Assembly (NCBI GenBank): GCA_002702705.1
Contig: PABH01000057.1
Location: 116,393-180,392 of the forward strand
Source: Anaerolineaceae bacterium
GTDB lineage: Bacteria; Chloroflexota; Anaerolineae; Anaerolineales; Anaerolineaceae
DNA length: 64,000 nt
Direction: 5' to 3'
A program made the position numbers and the translations under genes. The notes beneath the pieces are model-generated. The model ran no database searches and was not told the origin of the DNA. It saw only the letters and a program-made list of their open reading frames with translations. Shown here piece after piece: positions 16,907-26,068 of this stretch; position 1 is the stretch's first letter; every line of letters begins with the position of its first letter.

Positions 16907-17692
16907 ATGGTATCAAGACTTGTTTACCCTACCCCGGAGCATGAAGCAGCAGCCCACGCCATTGTGGATTTTTGGACATCCACGAGACAGGTTGAAGCCG
17001 TGCTTGTGGTTAATTCCTGCGCCCGCGGGAAAGCAACAAAAGACAGTTGTTTGGATATCAATATTTTAGTGCAGCCGGAAATCCTTCGTGTGTATTTTAG
17101 TGAAATGGAAAAAAGTTGGGAATTGTTTAATCAAACCAATCCCTTCATTCAAAAACTGAAAACTGTCGGAAAATATTCTGTTGTTCACCTTGATGTAGTC
17201 GATGGCATTTTTGAACCGACGGAGCAGGATGAAGCAGCAGGCCCGGATGGTTTTGAATTAGGGGTCGGTAATTTGTTGGCGTATGGGGTCCCTATCTGGC
17301 AAAAAGGAGATTATCTGGCTCAACTCCAACAAACCTGGCTGCCTTACTACAACGAATCATTAAGAACACAACGGCTGGCAGCGGTGCGTTTTTTCTGTTT
17401 AAACAACCTGGGGCATATTCCGCTCATGGTGAATCGAGGTTTGTATTTTCAAGCTTTTGACCGCCTCTACAACGCCCATCAAGAATTTTTACAAGCCCTA
17501 TTTATTTCACGCAGAACTTACCCCATTGCCTACAACAAATGGATTCATGAACAAATTGTGGATATTCTAAACCTACCAGGGTTATATGACCAATTAATTC
17601 ATCTGCTTGAAATTCATGATTTCACAGGCCAGGACATATCCAAAAAAGGTCAGCAGTTAGAACGGTTATTTGAAGAATATATTTTGAGGTAA
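16907..17692 (+). CDS. Nucleotidyltransferase-like protein with degenerate active site
   Basis: A 261-residue protein with an N-terminal nucleotidyltransferase-type region: VEAVLVVNSCARGKATKDS followed by CLDINILV. The usual Gly-Ser of the motif is replaced by Asn-Ser, and the second Asp of the Asp-x-Asp pair is Asn, so catalysis may be lost or changed. The C-terminal half is helical (YFQAFDRLYNAHQEFLQALFIS) and resembles the substrate-binding domain of streptomycin-type adenylyltransferases. An AGGAG SD lies 5 nt before the ATG. Divergent neighbour at 15903-16718 has the same general architecture but low direct similarity, so they may be distant paralogues. Confidence 0.68.
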   Translation: MVSRLVYPTPEHEAAAHAIVDFWTSTRQVEAVLVVNSCARGKATKDSCLDINILVQPEILRVYFSEMEKSWELFNQTNPFIQKLKTVGKYSVVHLDVVDGIFEPTEQDEAAGPDGFELGVGNLLAYGVPIWQKGDYLAQLQQTWLPYYNESLRTQRLAAVRFFCLNNLGHIPLMVNRGLYFQAFDRLYNAHQEFLQALFISRRTYPIAYNKWIHEQIVDILNLPGLYDQLIHLLEIHDFTGQDISKKGQQLERLFEEYILR

Positions 17693-17847
17693 ATATCCTT
17701 TTTTGGATAAGGTTCTAAATTATTAAACGCCAATACGATCCAAGCAAGGTAACAGTGTGCCCCTTCGGGGATCTAGTTTGATTCGTAAACAGATACCACA
17801 GGAGTATACTGTCGCTTCGCTTCTTAACAAATTACCGCGATAAAAAC

Positions 17848-18747
17848 TTAATTCCTGATATCTTCATACCCATGAGGATTCTGTTCACCTCGAGAAACAG
17901 CCCAAAAATCTTCCAAATGCTTCAAAAATACGGTAACATCAAATTGATCATAACTATTTGGCCGCGGCAAAAGAATATCCAAGCTGTGCATCGTCATCCG
18001 AACTTGCATTCGATGGTTAAAATCTGTGTCATATGGGTATCCAACAATAGACAAGAATTCTTCTCGTAATTCGGGAGGGTAATACCACCATAAAAGGGAA
18101 CCCAAATCATGCGCTGGATCGTCCCTTGTCATAGCTTCTAAATCTACCAAATAGATTTTTCCGGTTGGTGTCATTAACCAATTGGCATTACAAATATCTT
18201 GATGAGAAGCAACCAAACCTGCTCCCGTAAATTTTTTTATCTCATGTTTTAACCAGAACAGTACGTTTTCTATTTCATCTGCTGCGGATGGTACAAAAGA
18301 ACGATACACAAACCACTTTTTTTCCAACCGGTCAAACGCAGTGAGTCCAACTTGACGATATTGTTCGGATATCACCTGGGGCAGAGCCATTTGTAATTCT
18401 CTGCTTTTTTGCATCTTTTTTACCACTTCAGCGAACAAATCAAGGTTCTGGCGAAAATCCTTCCAGGTTGGGTTTCTACCATGGATGAATGGTTGTACCA
18501 CAATCGATGTCCCATCTGTTAAAAAACCGGAATGAATGATTGGCGGCGTTAAATCCAAATCTGTCATAACCAAATAACGCGGTAAATCCACTCCTAATTT
18601 AATAAAATAGGAACTACCCTCACCAACTGTTGTGTAGGTTTCATGTCCTCTTCCTGCCGGAGGGTAACTCAGTTTCCAATCCAAATCAGAAATATTTTCT
18701 TTCAAAAAAATTAAAACTTCCTGATAGTGTTTGTTTCGGATTAACAT
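17848..18747 (-). CDS. Aminoglycoside-phosphotransferase/choline-kinase-fold kinase
   Basis: A 299-residue small-molecule kinase of the APH superfamily. The catalytic loop LVASHQDICNANWLM (H-x-D-x4-N pattern) and the metal-binding VDLEAMTRDDPAHDLG follow the family order; TTVGEGSSYFIKLG carries the likely ATP-binding lysine. The C-terminal region is helical. No SD is evident. Neighbours are the nucleotidyltransferase-like gene (convergent) and a membrane protein. It could phosphorylate a sugar, choline-like compound or aminoglycoside; resistance is not supported by more than fold. Confidence 0.8.
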   Translation of the reverse strand: MLIRNKHYQEVLIFLKENISDLDWKLSYPPAGRGHETYTTVGEGSSYFIKLGVDLPRYLVMTDLDLTPPIIHSGFLTDGTSIVVQPFIHGRNPTWKDFRQNLDLFAEVVKKMQKSRELQMALPQVISEQYRQVGLTAFDRLEKKWFVYRSFVPSAADEIENVLFWLKHEIKKFTGAGLVASHQDICNANWLMTPTGKIYLVDLEAMTRDDPAHDLGSLLWWYYPPELREEFLSIVGYPYDTDFNHRMQVRMTMHSLDILLPRPNSYDQFDVTVFLKHLEDFWAVSRGEQNPHGYEDIRN

Positions 18748-18830
18748 TGGTCGATTTTTTAATATAATCTCATTTGATCCAAATTAAAGTGAACCTGATT
18801 TTGATGATTCTACTCATCTTTATCTAAGGA

Positions 18831-19697
18831 TCATAACTTAGGAATTAAAACTGGGGTTTCTTTTTTATATTTTTCATAATCTTCCTGACCACCCCATTTT
18901 TCATCAGCCCGTTTTTCTAACATCGGAATTCCGCTCACTTTGGTTATTAACAGAGTTACAAACACAGGTGAAATCAGTGCAATCCACTGCCAACCTTGCA
19001 AGATAGGAACTGCCACCAGGGCCACACCAATCCATAAAGTGATCTCACCAAAATAGTTGGGATGTCGTGAACGCGACCACAACCCAGTATTAATGAATTT
19101 TCCCTTATTTTCAGGTTTCGCATTCCAGCGGCTCTTTTGTTGGTCAGCGATAACTTCAATCGTAAAACCGAAAACCCAAATCAAGATACCAATAATGGCA
19201 AAAATATCCAAATCTTTACGAATGGTTGTTGTAATCGTAATCCAGGCTGCCACCACCGTGAAGGTAACCCACAAACCCTGAATGGTCCATACGTTTAAAA
19301 AACGCACAAAAGAGGGTTTAAGATCATCAAATCGCCCATCTTTTCCTGCTTTTTTGACCCGGTTAAACAGAAAAACACCCAACCTGCCAGCCCAGATGAT
19401 GACCATACCAGCCGCCAGCACAACCCTTAAATCCAGGTTTTTACTAAAGATTAAAGCAAAGGCCGTCAAAGAGATATAGGTTAGACTACCGGTAAGGTCA
19501 AAATACTTTTCTGTTTGATTTATATAAGATGGTATAAAAACAATCCATTGAATAATAAAGGCAAGTGCGACTAAGATGGCAAATAAGGGCCAACCAGCAA
19601 CCTGAGAGCCATGTTGGCTGCCAGCAACTGCCACACCAACACCAATCAAAATCACCAGTGGAATAGCAATTAAAGCGTTTCGATTCTCTTTTTTCAT
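18831..19697 (-). CDS. DUF1295-type membrane protein (steroid-reductase/isoprenylcysteine-methyltransferase fold)
   Basis: A 288-residue multi-pass membrane protein. The start at ATG 19697 is favoured over an ATG 5 codons earlier because GAGGA lies just upstream. Hydrophobic segments fill most of the first 190 residues. The C-terminal signature GLWSRSRHPNYFGEITLWIGVAL, with RHPNY and downstream EKRADEKWGGQEDYEKYKK, is characteristic of DUF1295/NnrU-like relatives of 5-alpha-reductases that bind NADPH. The cognate substrate is unknown. It is followed leftward by the kinase gene 83 nt away, and an upstream small membrane protein shares its strand. Confidence 0.85.
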   Translation of the reverse strand: MKKENRNALIAIPLVILIGVGVAVAGSQHGSQVAGWPLFAILVALAFIIQWIVFIPSYINQTEKYFDLTGSLTYISLTAFALIFSKNLDLRVVLAAGMVIIWAGRLGVFLFNRVKKAGKDGRFDDLKPSFVRFLNVWTIQGLWVTFTVVAAWITITTTIRKDLDIFAIIGILIWVFGFTIEVIADQQKSRWNAKPENKGKFINTGLWSRSRHPNYFGEITLWIGVALVAVPILQGWQWIALISPVFVTLLITKVSGIPMLEKRADEKWGGQEDYEKYKKETPVLIPKL

Positions 19698-19788
19698 TCT
19701 ATATTTCCTCATTATGAACTTTTTCTATCTTATTTTTACGATACCTAAGGAATGAAATCAAGTCGAAACAGGCGGTTGTACAAACTTT

Positions 19789-20172
19789 TTACAAGGTTAA
19801 TACAATTAAGATTCCTAAATTTATCAGTAACGCAATCAAACCTTGTTGATCGAGCTTTTTTCCAGAGCCATCCCAGAAAATTAAAAACACAAATGAAGAA
19901 ATAACAATACTGGCTCTTAACCAATCATTTACCCAGAAAAAATTTAACAACGTACCAATCCCGCCAATCACAAAACCCAAACAGCTGATACCGAGCAAAA
20001 TCACCGCCAACATTCGTCGTGCCTTCGTACTGATCACCTGCTTAAAAATTTTGGAATCATCAGGCCAATTCAAATCCGGAAGCTGAAACACACGTTTACT
20101 ATGTAATAAATAGAGAAGGTGAACCAACCCATGCAAAATCAAAAACACCCCAAATAAAATATGCCAAATCAT
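19789..20172 (-). CDS. Small membrane protein, unknown
   Basis: A 127-residue protein with four hydrophobic segments (IWHILFGVFLILHGLVHLLYL; RMLAVILLGISCLGFVIGGIG; WLRASIVISSFVFLIFW; LIALLINLGILIVLTL). Start at ATG 20172, with GAGGGA 6 nt upstream, rather than 7 codons earlier. His residues in the first helix (H4, H15, H19 region) could bind heme or metal, but this is only a remark. It lies 91 nt upstream of the DUF1295 gene on the same strand, so the pair may be co-transcribed. Confidence 0.72.
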   Translation of the reverse strand: MIWHILFGVFLILHGLVHLLYLLHSKRVFQLPDLNWPDDSKIFKQVISTKARRMLAVILLGISCLGFVIGGIGTLLNFFWVNDWLRASIVISSFVFLIFWDGSGKKLDQQGLIALLINLGILIVLTL

Positions 20173-20332
20173 AAGGATCCCTCTAAAGTTCAAACAATGA
20201 AAATCAACAAACTTTTCCTGATTTATTATACAGAATCAAACATCAGTTTTCATATCCATCAGATCGTTCTTTTATGGGTGCAAAGCGAATAAAACCGGAT
20301 AAATAGTATTAATTTTTTTCAAAACAAATGTT

Positions 20333-20364
20333 TTAAAAAAAAACTGGCTATTTTGTTTTAGCCA
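20333..20364 (-). terminator. Intrinsic terminator, leftward
   Basis: On the minus strand TGGCTA (20364-20359) pairs with TAGCCA (20350-20345), followed after one G by a run of nine T (20343-20335). It would stop leftward transcripts leaving the flavoprotein operon at 21292 after passing antisense through the lipoprotein gene. Confidence 0.6.
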
Positions 20365-20444
20365 CCAATTCAATTATCGTTGACTTACCAACAAGTTTGT
20401 AAACCAATACTTTCACCTCGAAAAATCAGTTTACAATATTGGTT

Positions 20445-21251
20445 ATGAAAAAAAACATTGTTTTAATAGTCCTGTTTTTATTACTATCCGCTTGCGGTCC
20501 AAATGAACAGCTTATCGCTGAACAAACAACGCAGGCTTTTACTGCTACCGCCAGTCAGTGGACGGATACGCCTACGGTTTCTCCTACACCTACTCTTACC
20601 GACACCCCTGTCCCAACATTAACCAATACAATCACCTATACCCCAACCCAAACCGCTACACCCACCATTACGCCGACACCGACCATTTCGCCCACCCCAA
20701 CCTTCACCTTCCCATCCGTAAAAGTGAATACTCAAGCTCACTGCCGGTACGGACCCTCTACAGCGTATCTACACGCTGCTGATCTTTATCCCGGAGATAC
20801 GGGTACGGTGCGCGGACGGTATGTCAATTCGGCCTGGCTGCATGTTAAATTTGACAAGCTCAATTATTGGTGTTGGGTTTCTCCCTCCGTAATTGATGTC
20901 AGTGGAGATATCACCACCGTCAACTACATCATCCCTGATTTGCAGCGGATTGGTTCAAACCAGTATGGGCCACCCCAAAATGTACAGGCAGCCCGAAATG
21001 GAAATGAAGTAACAATCACCTGGAATCAAATGGTGATGACGGAAGACAAAGACCGCGGTTATTTCATCGAAGCCTGGGTTTGCCAGGATGGTTTATATAA
21101 ATGGTGGACCGTTTCTTTTCCGAATCAATACACTACCAGTTACACCGTGCGGGATGAACCTGGCTGTCCTTATCCTTCTTCTGGTGAAATTTATACCGTT
21201 GAAAAACATGGCTATAGTGCACCCGTTACGATTTCATGGCCACAACCATGA
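20445..21251 (+). CDS. Lipoprotein with Thr/Pro linker and SH3-like domain
   Basis: A 268-residue exported lipoprotein. Start at ATG 20445; signal peptide MKKNIVLIVLFLLLSACG with lipobox LSAC. Next comes a low-complexity linker of Thr-Pro-Thr repeats to about residue 92, then VKVNTQAHCRYGPSTAYLHAADL, which fits a bacterial SH3 domain (GPST.Y pattern, ligand WLHVK and CWVS). A fibronectin-like C-terminal domain follows (NEVTITWNQM ... VEKHGYSAPVTISWP). A paralogue lies at 43332-44123 with the same plan. TACAAT ends 7 nt before the ATG and there is no SD, pointing to a leaderless mRNA. Likely binds cell wall or glycans at the surface; function inferred. Confidence 0.85.
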   Translation: MKKNIVLIVLFLLLSACGPNEQLIAEQTTQAFTATASQWTDTPTVSPTPTLTDTPVPTLTNTITYTPTQTATPTITPTPTISPTPTFTFPSVKVNTQAHCRYGPSTAYLHAADLYPGDTGTVRGRYVNSAWLHVKFDKLNYWCWVSPSVIDVSGDITTVNYIIPDLQRIGSNQYGPPQNVQAARNGNEVTITWNQMVMTEDKDRGYFIEAWVCQDGLYKWWTVSFPNQYTTSYTVRDEPGCPYPSSGEIYTVEKHGYSAPVTISWPQP

Positions 21252-21291
21252 CCGCGCTACCTACTTAAAAAGAAGCAAAACGCTACCGTTT

Positions 21292-22731
21292 TTATTCATC
21301 ATCTGCAAGAATATTCCCCCGATTCCACATAAACGGAGGATCCAATTCATTTTTAAATTGTTTTAAACTTTGAATAACAGCTGGATTTGTGTTGGTTAAG
21401 AAAATTTCTTTTTTTAATTTTCCAATCCCGTGTTCGGTTACCAAGTCACCATTTTGTTTAGCCACATTCTTAGCCCATTTTTGCAATAAGTTTTTGCCTT
21501 TTGTATATTGACCAAAATCCTCAGGAAGGATATTGACATGTAAATGATTCCCACCAACATGTCCAAATATACAGGCTTTTAAATCAGCTGCCAACAAATC
21601 ACGTTCATAATTCGTTATAACAGATCGGAATGAAACACCATCGCATTTCATATCCGTACTTAATTTTGTTATCCTTTTATCCTGTAAATGGACCTTTTCC
21701 AGGATAAGATTAACAATCTCTGGTGCGGCATGGCGAAAATTTCTCAATTTTTTTACATCCGTCTCCCCCATGAGTGCCCAACTGCTTTCCGGATCATTAT
21801 GCCATTTCATAGATAGGGTTAATAAATCATCTGCGATCGTTTCTACTTGTTCTTCTTGATACCCATGAATTTCTACATACACCAAACCAACCGTATCTTC
21901 TGGAACATCCGGTAGTTCTTTTATGGTTGATAAGTCTTTTTTATTTTGTTGAATTAACTGAATCGTGTTGTAATCCATAAAATCAATCGCAGCGATCACA
22001 GCCTGATCGGTTTCATTCGGATAATCACGAACCGCCTCCGCAAAATGATAACAATCATCTATATCTGAAAAAAAGAATACTATTCCCCAGATTTCTGTGG
22101 GCTTGGGGATGAGCTTCAAAGTGAGGGCTGAAATAACCCCGTAAAAACCTTCACCACCGAGATATAGATCAATCATATCTCGTGGTTCTCCAGCGAAGTT
22201 GATTGTGCGCTCTGTTCTTCGGATGATGTTAACTTTTCCCGCAAAATCAACAACCCGAATTGAATCAACATAACCCGCCAAATCCCCATAATAATAGGCG
22301 CAGCTTCCACGGGCTCCGCAGGCAGCAGCTCCACTTACGGTGGCTGATTTTTCCGAAGGGTCAGGTGGCCAAAACAAGGACTGGTCAAAAGACAAACGGT
22401 TGATTTCTTTCTCCAATTCAAAGAAAGTAATACCCGCTTCCACAGTCAACAGTGGCGAACCATCAGGGGAGATTTCAAAACCCTTTACTTTATTCATTTT
22501 CGACAAATTTAATATATGGCCGCCCATGGGAGATGCCCCACCAACAATACCGGTTTTTGCACCTTGAATGGTAATCGGTTTATTTTCCACGGACATCATT
22601 TTAACAATTGAACAAATCTCTTCTTCTGAAATGGGAAAAGAAATTGTGGAAGCAAACCCGATATATTTGGATTCATCTCGTAAATAATCCTGATGCGAGT
22701 CCTCAATTTTTTTTATTAATTCGTTACTCAT
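21292..22731 (-). CDS. FAD-linked oxidase, GlcD/D-lactate-dehydrogenase type
   Basis: A 479-residue flavoprotein. The N-terminal PCMH FAD domain contains PITIQGAKTGIVGGASPMGG and VSGAAACGARGSCAYYYGD; the C-terminal FAD-oxidase domain has HVGGNHLHVNILPE and TEHGIGKLKKE, typical of glycolate and D-lactate dehydrogenases. No Fe-S cysteine pattern is seen. Its ATG overlaps the etfA stop by 4 bp, so it is the last cistron of the EtfAB operon and a natural electron donor to EtfAB, as in ETF-coupled lactate dehydrogenases. The substrate (2-hydroxy acid, possibly from polyol breakdown) is inferred. Confidence 0.88.
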   Translation of the reverse strand: MSNELIKKIEDSHQDYLRDESKYIGFASTISFPISEEEICSIVKMMSVENKPITIQGAKTGIVGGASPMGGHILNLSKMNKVKGFEISPDGSPLLTVEAGITFFELEKEINRLSFDQSLFWPPDPSEKSATVSGAAACGARGSCAYYYGDLAGYVDSIRVVDFAGKVNIIRRTERTINFAGEPRDMIDLYLGGEGFYGVISALTLKLIPKPTEIWGIVFFFSDIDDCYHFAEAVRDYPNETDQAVIAAIDFMDYNTIQLIQQNKKDLSTIKELPDVPEDTVGLVYVEIHGYQEEQVETIADDLLTLSMKWHNDPESSWALMGETDVKKLRNFRHAAPEIVNLILEKVHLQDKRITKLSTDMKCDGVSFRSVITNYERDLLAADLKACIFGHVGGNHLHVNILPEDFGQYTKGKNLLQKWAKNVAKQNGDLVTEHGIGKLKKEIFLTNTNPAVIQSLKQFKNELDPPFMWNRGNILADDE

Positions 22732-23714
22732 TCCGAGGTCCTTTTGGTTTCAAAATCAGATTGCCATGTATTAATTAAGGCTGTCAAGGCATCCATTACC
22801 GGAACATAATCATCGATAACTGCTACATCACATTGGTTCATTATCGGTGCTTTTGCATCCTGATTGACAGCCACAATAAACTCACTTTTTTTAATGCCTG
22901 CCATAAAAGCTGCCGATCCGGACGCACCCAATACCAAACATAGTTTAGGTTTAACCAGTTCACCCGATACCCCCACCATTTTTCCCATATTCATCCAACC
23001 ATTCATCGCCACGGGTCGTGTTACCCCAAAACCCGCATCTAACTCGGATGCCTTTTTTTGCAGATTCAAAGCTGCCTCTCGGGATCCTAAACCATACCCA
23101 CCAATAATAACAAAGGCAGCGGATTCTAAACCTTCATCTTTTTCACTGCGCTTAAAAAGATAAGTCTGAATAAATGAATCCTGATCCGACCTCTGTTCAT
23201 AATTAAAAATTTGTCGGTTTTTAATTACAGGGATTGGGCATGGTTCTTTTCCACCTTTTTGAAGACTGATACAAAAAGGTGGAAAATCGAGTTTAAAATA
23301 ACCACGCAAATGATTCCCATACACCAATTTAGAGCATAGAACGCCATCTTCCAGGACATCTATCTCTTCAACAGCCACCATGGAACTACCCTTCAAACGA
23401 CTACCCAGGCGAACAGAAAGTTCCTGACCCGCAAAATCACTCGGAAAAAGAATATACCTGAATTCCTTCATCCCTTCATAATGCTCAATAAAGTGCAAAA
23501 TTGCCTCAGGTTGATACCGGTCCATTTTAATCAGATGAAGCAAAGCTGTTGGGGCGTAACGAATGATTTCATCTCGCTGTTTTTCATTTTCACAAACTAC
23601 AAATGTTTCACCTTCTCCTTCCGTTAGAAAAGATGTTTTTAAAAAGCCATATATTTCCTCTGCCTGCGAACGATAAGTCTGGGAACAACCATTTAACACG
23701 ATCGCAAATTTCAT
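22728..23714 (-). CDS. etfA: Electron transfer flavoprotein alpha subunit
   Basis: EtfA binds FAD in its C-terminal domain and, with EtfB, carries electrons from dehydrogenases. The 328-residue sequence has a divergent N-terminal half and the conserved C-terminal FAD region: IGGYGLGSREA, then VGVSGELVKPKLCLVLGASG and SAAFMAGIKKSEFIVAVNQD. No N-terminal ferredoxin domain is present, unlike some bifurcating EtfA. Its ATG overlaps the etfB stop, and its own stop overlaps the next gene's ATG. Neighbouring flavoprotein oxidases on both sides make a dedicated ETF rather than the general fatty-acid one likely. Confidence 0.93.
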   Translation of the reverse strand: MKFAIVLNGCSQTYRSQAEEIYGFLKTSFLTEGEGETFVVCENEKQRDEIIRYAPTALLHLIKMDRYQPEAILHFIEHYEGMKEFRYILFPSDFAGQELSVRLGSRLKGSSMVAVEEIDVLEDGVLCSKLVYGNHLRGYFKLDFPPFCISLQKGGKEPCPIPVIKNRQIFNYEQRSDQDSFIQTYLFKRSEKDEGLESAAFVIIGGYGLGSREAALNLQKKASELDAGFGVTRPVAMNGWMNMGKMVGVSGELVKPKLCLVLGASGSAAFMAGIKKSEFIVAVNQDAKAPIMNQCDVAVIDDYVPVMDALTALINTWQSDFETKRTSE

Positions 23715-24526
23715 AATTTTTTCAACCTCTGCTTGAGATACCGATTAAACAGTATCGTTGCTTTATCGCTCGGTGTACCATCCTGAATCTTTACGCTATC
23801 GCGTTGGTTTTCGATGGCAGATAACTTAATTAATTTCGGAGCATGAATCTCTGCTTCAGTTGTGTTATCAACGATAATATCCGTTGGGATTATCACTTCA
23901 ACCGACTTTTTTCCATAGTTTAATTTATCTTTTAGGGTTGGGACTCTCAAAAAAGAATTGGGTGCATTTCCCACGGAAAGCACAACCGGGGGTTTAATTA
24001 CCTGCTCTAACACGCCATCATCCATTTGACTGGTGACACGCAAACAACCATTTTTCTCTGGTTTGATGCCAATCACCTGGGTTATGCTTGGCCATCCCAG
24101 TTTTTCAGCCAAAAGCAGCGGTGTTTGAGCATTATCACCAACCCCACTCTGAACTCCCATCACCACCACATCTTGGTGAGATTTTTTAACATAACCCGCT
24201 AACCAAGCCGCAATTTGATGCGGATTAAAACGCAAATCTTGTTCGGCTTCAATCCGCACGGCATGCTGAAACTTTAGCGCCAAAAGTGTTTTTAAAAAAG
24301 AATCAATTTTTTTATTTCCAACACTTACAGCCGTTAGCTCCATGGAACCACTCAAACTTTCACTGAGCTCGGATAATTTTAATGTCATTTCTAAAGCACT
24401 TTCATCAAAGGGATTCCAGTCATTTTTTACAAATCCAACATCAACCTGATTATTCACGACCTGCCAATCTTCATCGGTTAACAACGTCAGATCGGGAACC
24501 ACCTTAAAACAAGTAAGTACCTTCAT
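23711..24526 (-). CDS. etfB: Electron transfer flavoprotein beta subunit
   Basis: A 271-residue EtfB: KVLTCFKVVPD at the N-terminus, NDWNPFDESALEMTLKL in place of the common NP-D-EAALEEAL box, DVVVMGVQSGVGDNAQTPLLLAEKLGWPSITQ, and ARE-like VLSVGNAPNSFLRVPTLK near the end. It normally binds AMP, or a second FAD in bifurcating forms. I cannot decide which applies by eye. It starts 6 nt after the alkyl-DHAP-synthase-like gene and overlaps etfA by 4 bp, so the stoichiometric expression of both subunits is assured. Confidence 0.92.
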   Translation of the reverse strand: MKVLTCFKVVPDLTLLTDEDWQVVNNQVDVGFVKNDWNPFDESALEMTLKLSELSESLSGSMELTAVSVGNKKIDSFLKTLLALKFQHAVRIEAEQDLRFNPHQIAAWLAGYVKKSHQDVVVMGVQSGVGDNAQTPLLLAEKLGWPSITQVIGIKPEKNGCLRVTSQMDDGVLEQVIKPPVVLSVGNAPNSFLRVPTLKDKLNYGKKSVEVIIPTDIIVDNTTEAEIHAPKLIKLSAIENQRDSVKIQDGTPSDKATILFNRYLKQRLKKL

Positions 24527-24532
24527 TAATTT

Positions 24533-25978
24533 TTAATCCTCGATTGGAAAAATCGTCCCTTTATTCATAATACCATTCGGATCAAAGGCATCCTTTAAGG
24601 TCTTGAGCATGTAATAACTGGAACCATATTCATCTTTGATCCAATGGGTTCGGTGTTTACCTACCCCATGGTGGTGGCACATGGAACCCCCAGCTTTGAT
24701 TGTTTCTTCAACTACAATTTTCTTGATCGGGAGATGGTATTTTGTAATTTCTTCTTCAGCCCCACAATTAACAACATTATAAAAATAAACAAAATAAATA
24801 TTTGTTCCATTTAAATAACTATGCGAAGAGTGTGCGCCTAACATTGTCAAATCGGGTATTTCATTTCGGATTCTTTCCATACAAACTTCGTAGATATCGT
24901 GGATTCGATCCCAATTCGATGAAATTTCGGTCGTATTGCAGATATTTTTCGTTTCAATGATTTCTTTTTTTTCTTCAGCAATATCACTGGGATCCCAGTT
25001 TAAGTTCTCAAACCAACGTTGAATTAATTTTGGTTCTACCGGTGTACAAGCGCCAGACTCGTCTACAATCTCTCGAATTGCGCCAGCCGTGGCATCAGCG
25101 AGAGGTTTTGCGCCTTCAGCGATAAAAATCAGCACACATTTTCCCTCAGAAAAATGTGAAAAGTGATAGGCTGCATCCTCCGGGTCATACAGTCTTGCAA
25201 CGGATGGACGATAACCATTCACCATTACCTCACGTAAAATTTCAAAACCTGTTTTCATATTTTCCAGGGTATAGCCTAAATAAACGTTATTTTCCGGAAA
25301 GAACTTAAATATCTTTACGGTTACTTCAGTAATAAAACAGAGTGCACCTTCATTTCCAATTACGATATGACGGATATCTGGTCCGGCAGCCCGTCTGGGT
25401 ACATTTTTAATTTTAGAAATTTGTCCATTGGGAAATACGGCTTCCAAGCCAACTACCATATCTTCAATTCCGCCATATAATGTGGATAACTGGCCAATAC
25501 TGCGTGTTGCTACTAATCCTCCTAACTGAGCCAATGGTTTCGACTGCGGGGAATGCCCTGTCGTGAATCCCTGCTCACGTAATAAATCATCAAGTTTTTG
25601 GAGTGGCACACCACACTGAACCGTTGCTTGCATATTATACGGGTCAATTTTTACGATCTTATTCATCCGAGATCCGTCCAAAACAATCGAGTTTTCAGCA
25701 GCAGTTTCCAGCCCACCTTCAGTAGCAGATTGTCCGGTTCGCGGAACGATATTAATTCCGTTTTCATTTGCAAATTTTAAAACTTCAGATACTTCTTGAG
25801 AATTATTTACATATACCACGGCAGCTGGGAATGGTTGAAGATAAACCCCATGATATCCCTCAAATCGACGAAACCGATCAATAGAACTCTCTTTTAATAC
25901 GGATAATTCGGTTACAACCTGCTCAGGGCTGAGTATTTTTTCTAATGTTTGAACAATTTCTTCTCTTTTTAATGTCAT
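24533..25978 (-). CDS. FAD-linked oxidase related to alkyl-dihydroxyacetonephosphate synthase
   Basis: A 481-residue VAO-type flavoprotein. The PCMH domain has PRTGQSATEGGLETAAENS and HSPQSKPLAQLGGLVATRS; near the C-terminus MCHHHGVGKHRTHW carries the HHH-G-G-K block of alkyl-DHAP synthases, whose substrates are DHAP derivatives. In this operon context (FGGY kinase, EtfAB, GlpP control) a role as an ETF-reducing dehydrogenase of a phosphorylated polyol such as glycerol-3-phosphate is plausible but inferred. Ether-lipid synthesis is the alternative. AGGAG SD 5 nt before the start; etfB begins 6 nt after its stop. Confidence 0.85.
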   Translation of the reverse strand: MTLKREEIVQTLEKILSPEQVVTELSVLKESSIDRFRRFEGYHGVYLQPFPAAVVYVNNSQEVSEVLKFANENGINIVPRTGQSATEGGLETAAENSIVLDGSRMNKIVKIDPYNMQATVQCGVPLQKLDDLLREQGFTTGHSPQSKPLAQLGGLVATRSIGQLSTLYGGIEDMVVGLEAVFPNGQISKIKNVPRRAAGPDIRHIVIGNEGALCFITEVTVKIFKFFPENNVYLGYTLENMKTGFEILREVMVNGYRPSVARLYDPEDAAYHFSHFSEGKCVLIFIAEGAKPLADATAGAIREIVDESGACTPVEPKLIQRWFENLNWDPSDIAEEKKEIIETKNICNTTEISSNWDRIHDIYEVCMERIRNEIPDLTMLGAHSSHSYLNGTNIYFVYFYNVVNCGAEEEITKYHLPIKKIVVEETIKAGGSMCHHHGVGKHRTHWIKDEYGSSYYMLKTLKDAFDPNGIMNKGTIFPIED

Positions 25979-26068
25979 CTTATTTCTCCTATTGAATTTT
26001 TTTTAATCGGATACCCTATGTTTTATCTGTATCTTGAACCAAGTCTGGTTACTTTTTCGATTTATTTC

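Noticed and set aside
17760..17770. CCCC-TTC-GGGG hairpin between convergent genes
   Set aside because: Only four pairs and no T-run; likely chance.
17848..18747. Calling the APH-fold gene an antibiotic-resistance gene
   Set aside because: Only the kinase fold is supported; the family includes many housekeeping kinases.
21277..21292. AAAACG-CTAC-CGTTTT hairpin at the end of the flavoprotein operon
   Set aside because: Weak 6-bp stem overlapping the stop codon; a better leftward terminator exists at 20333-20364.
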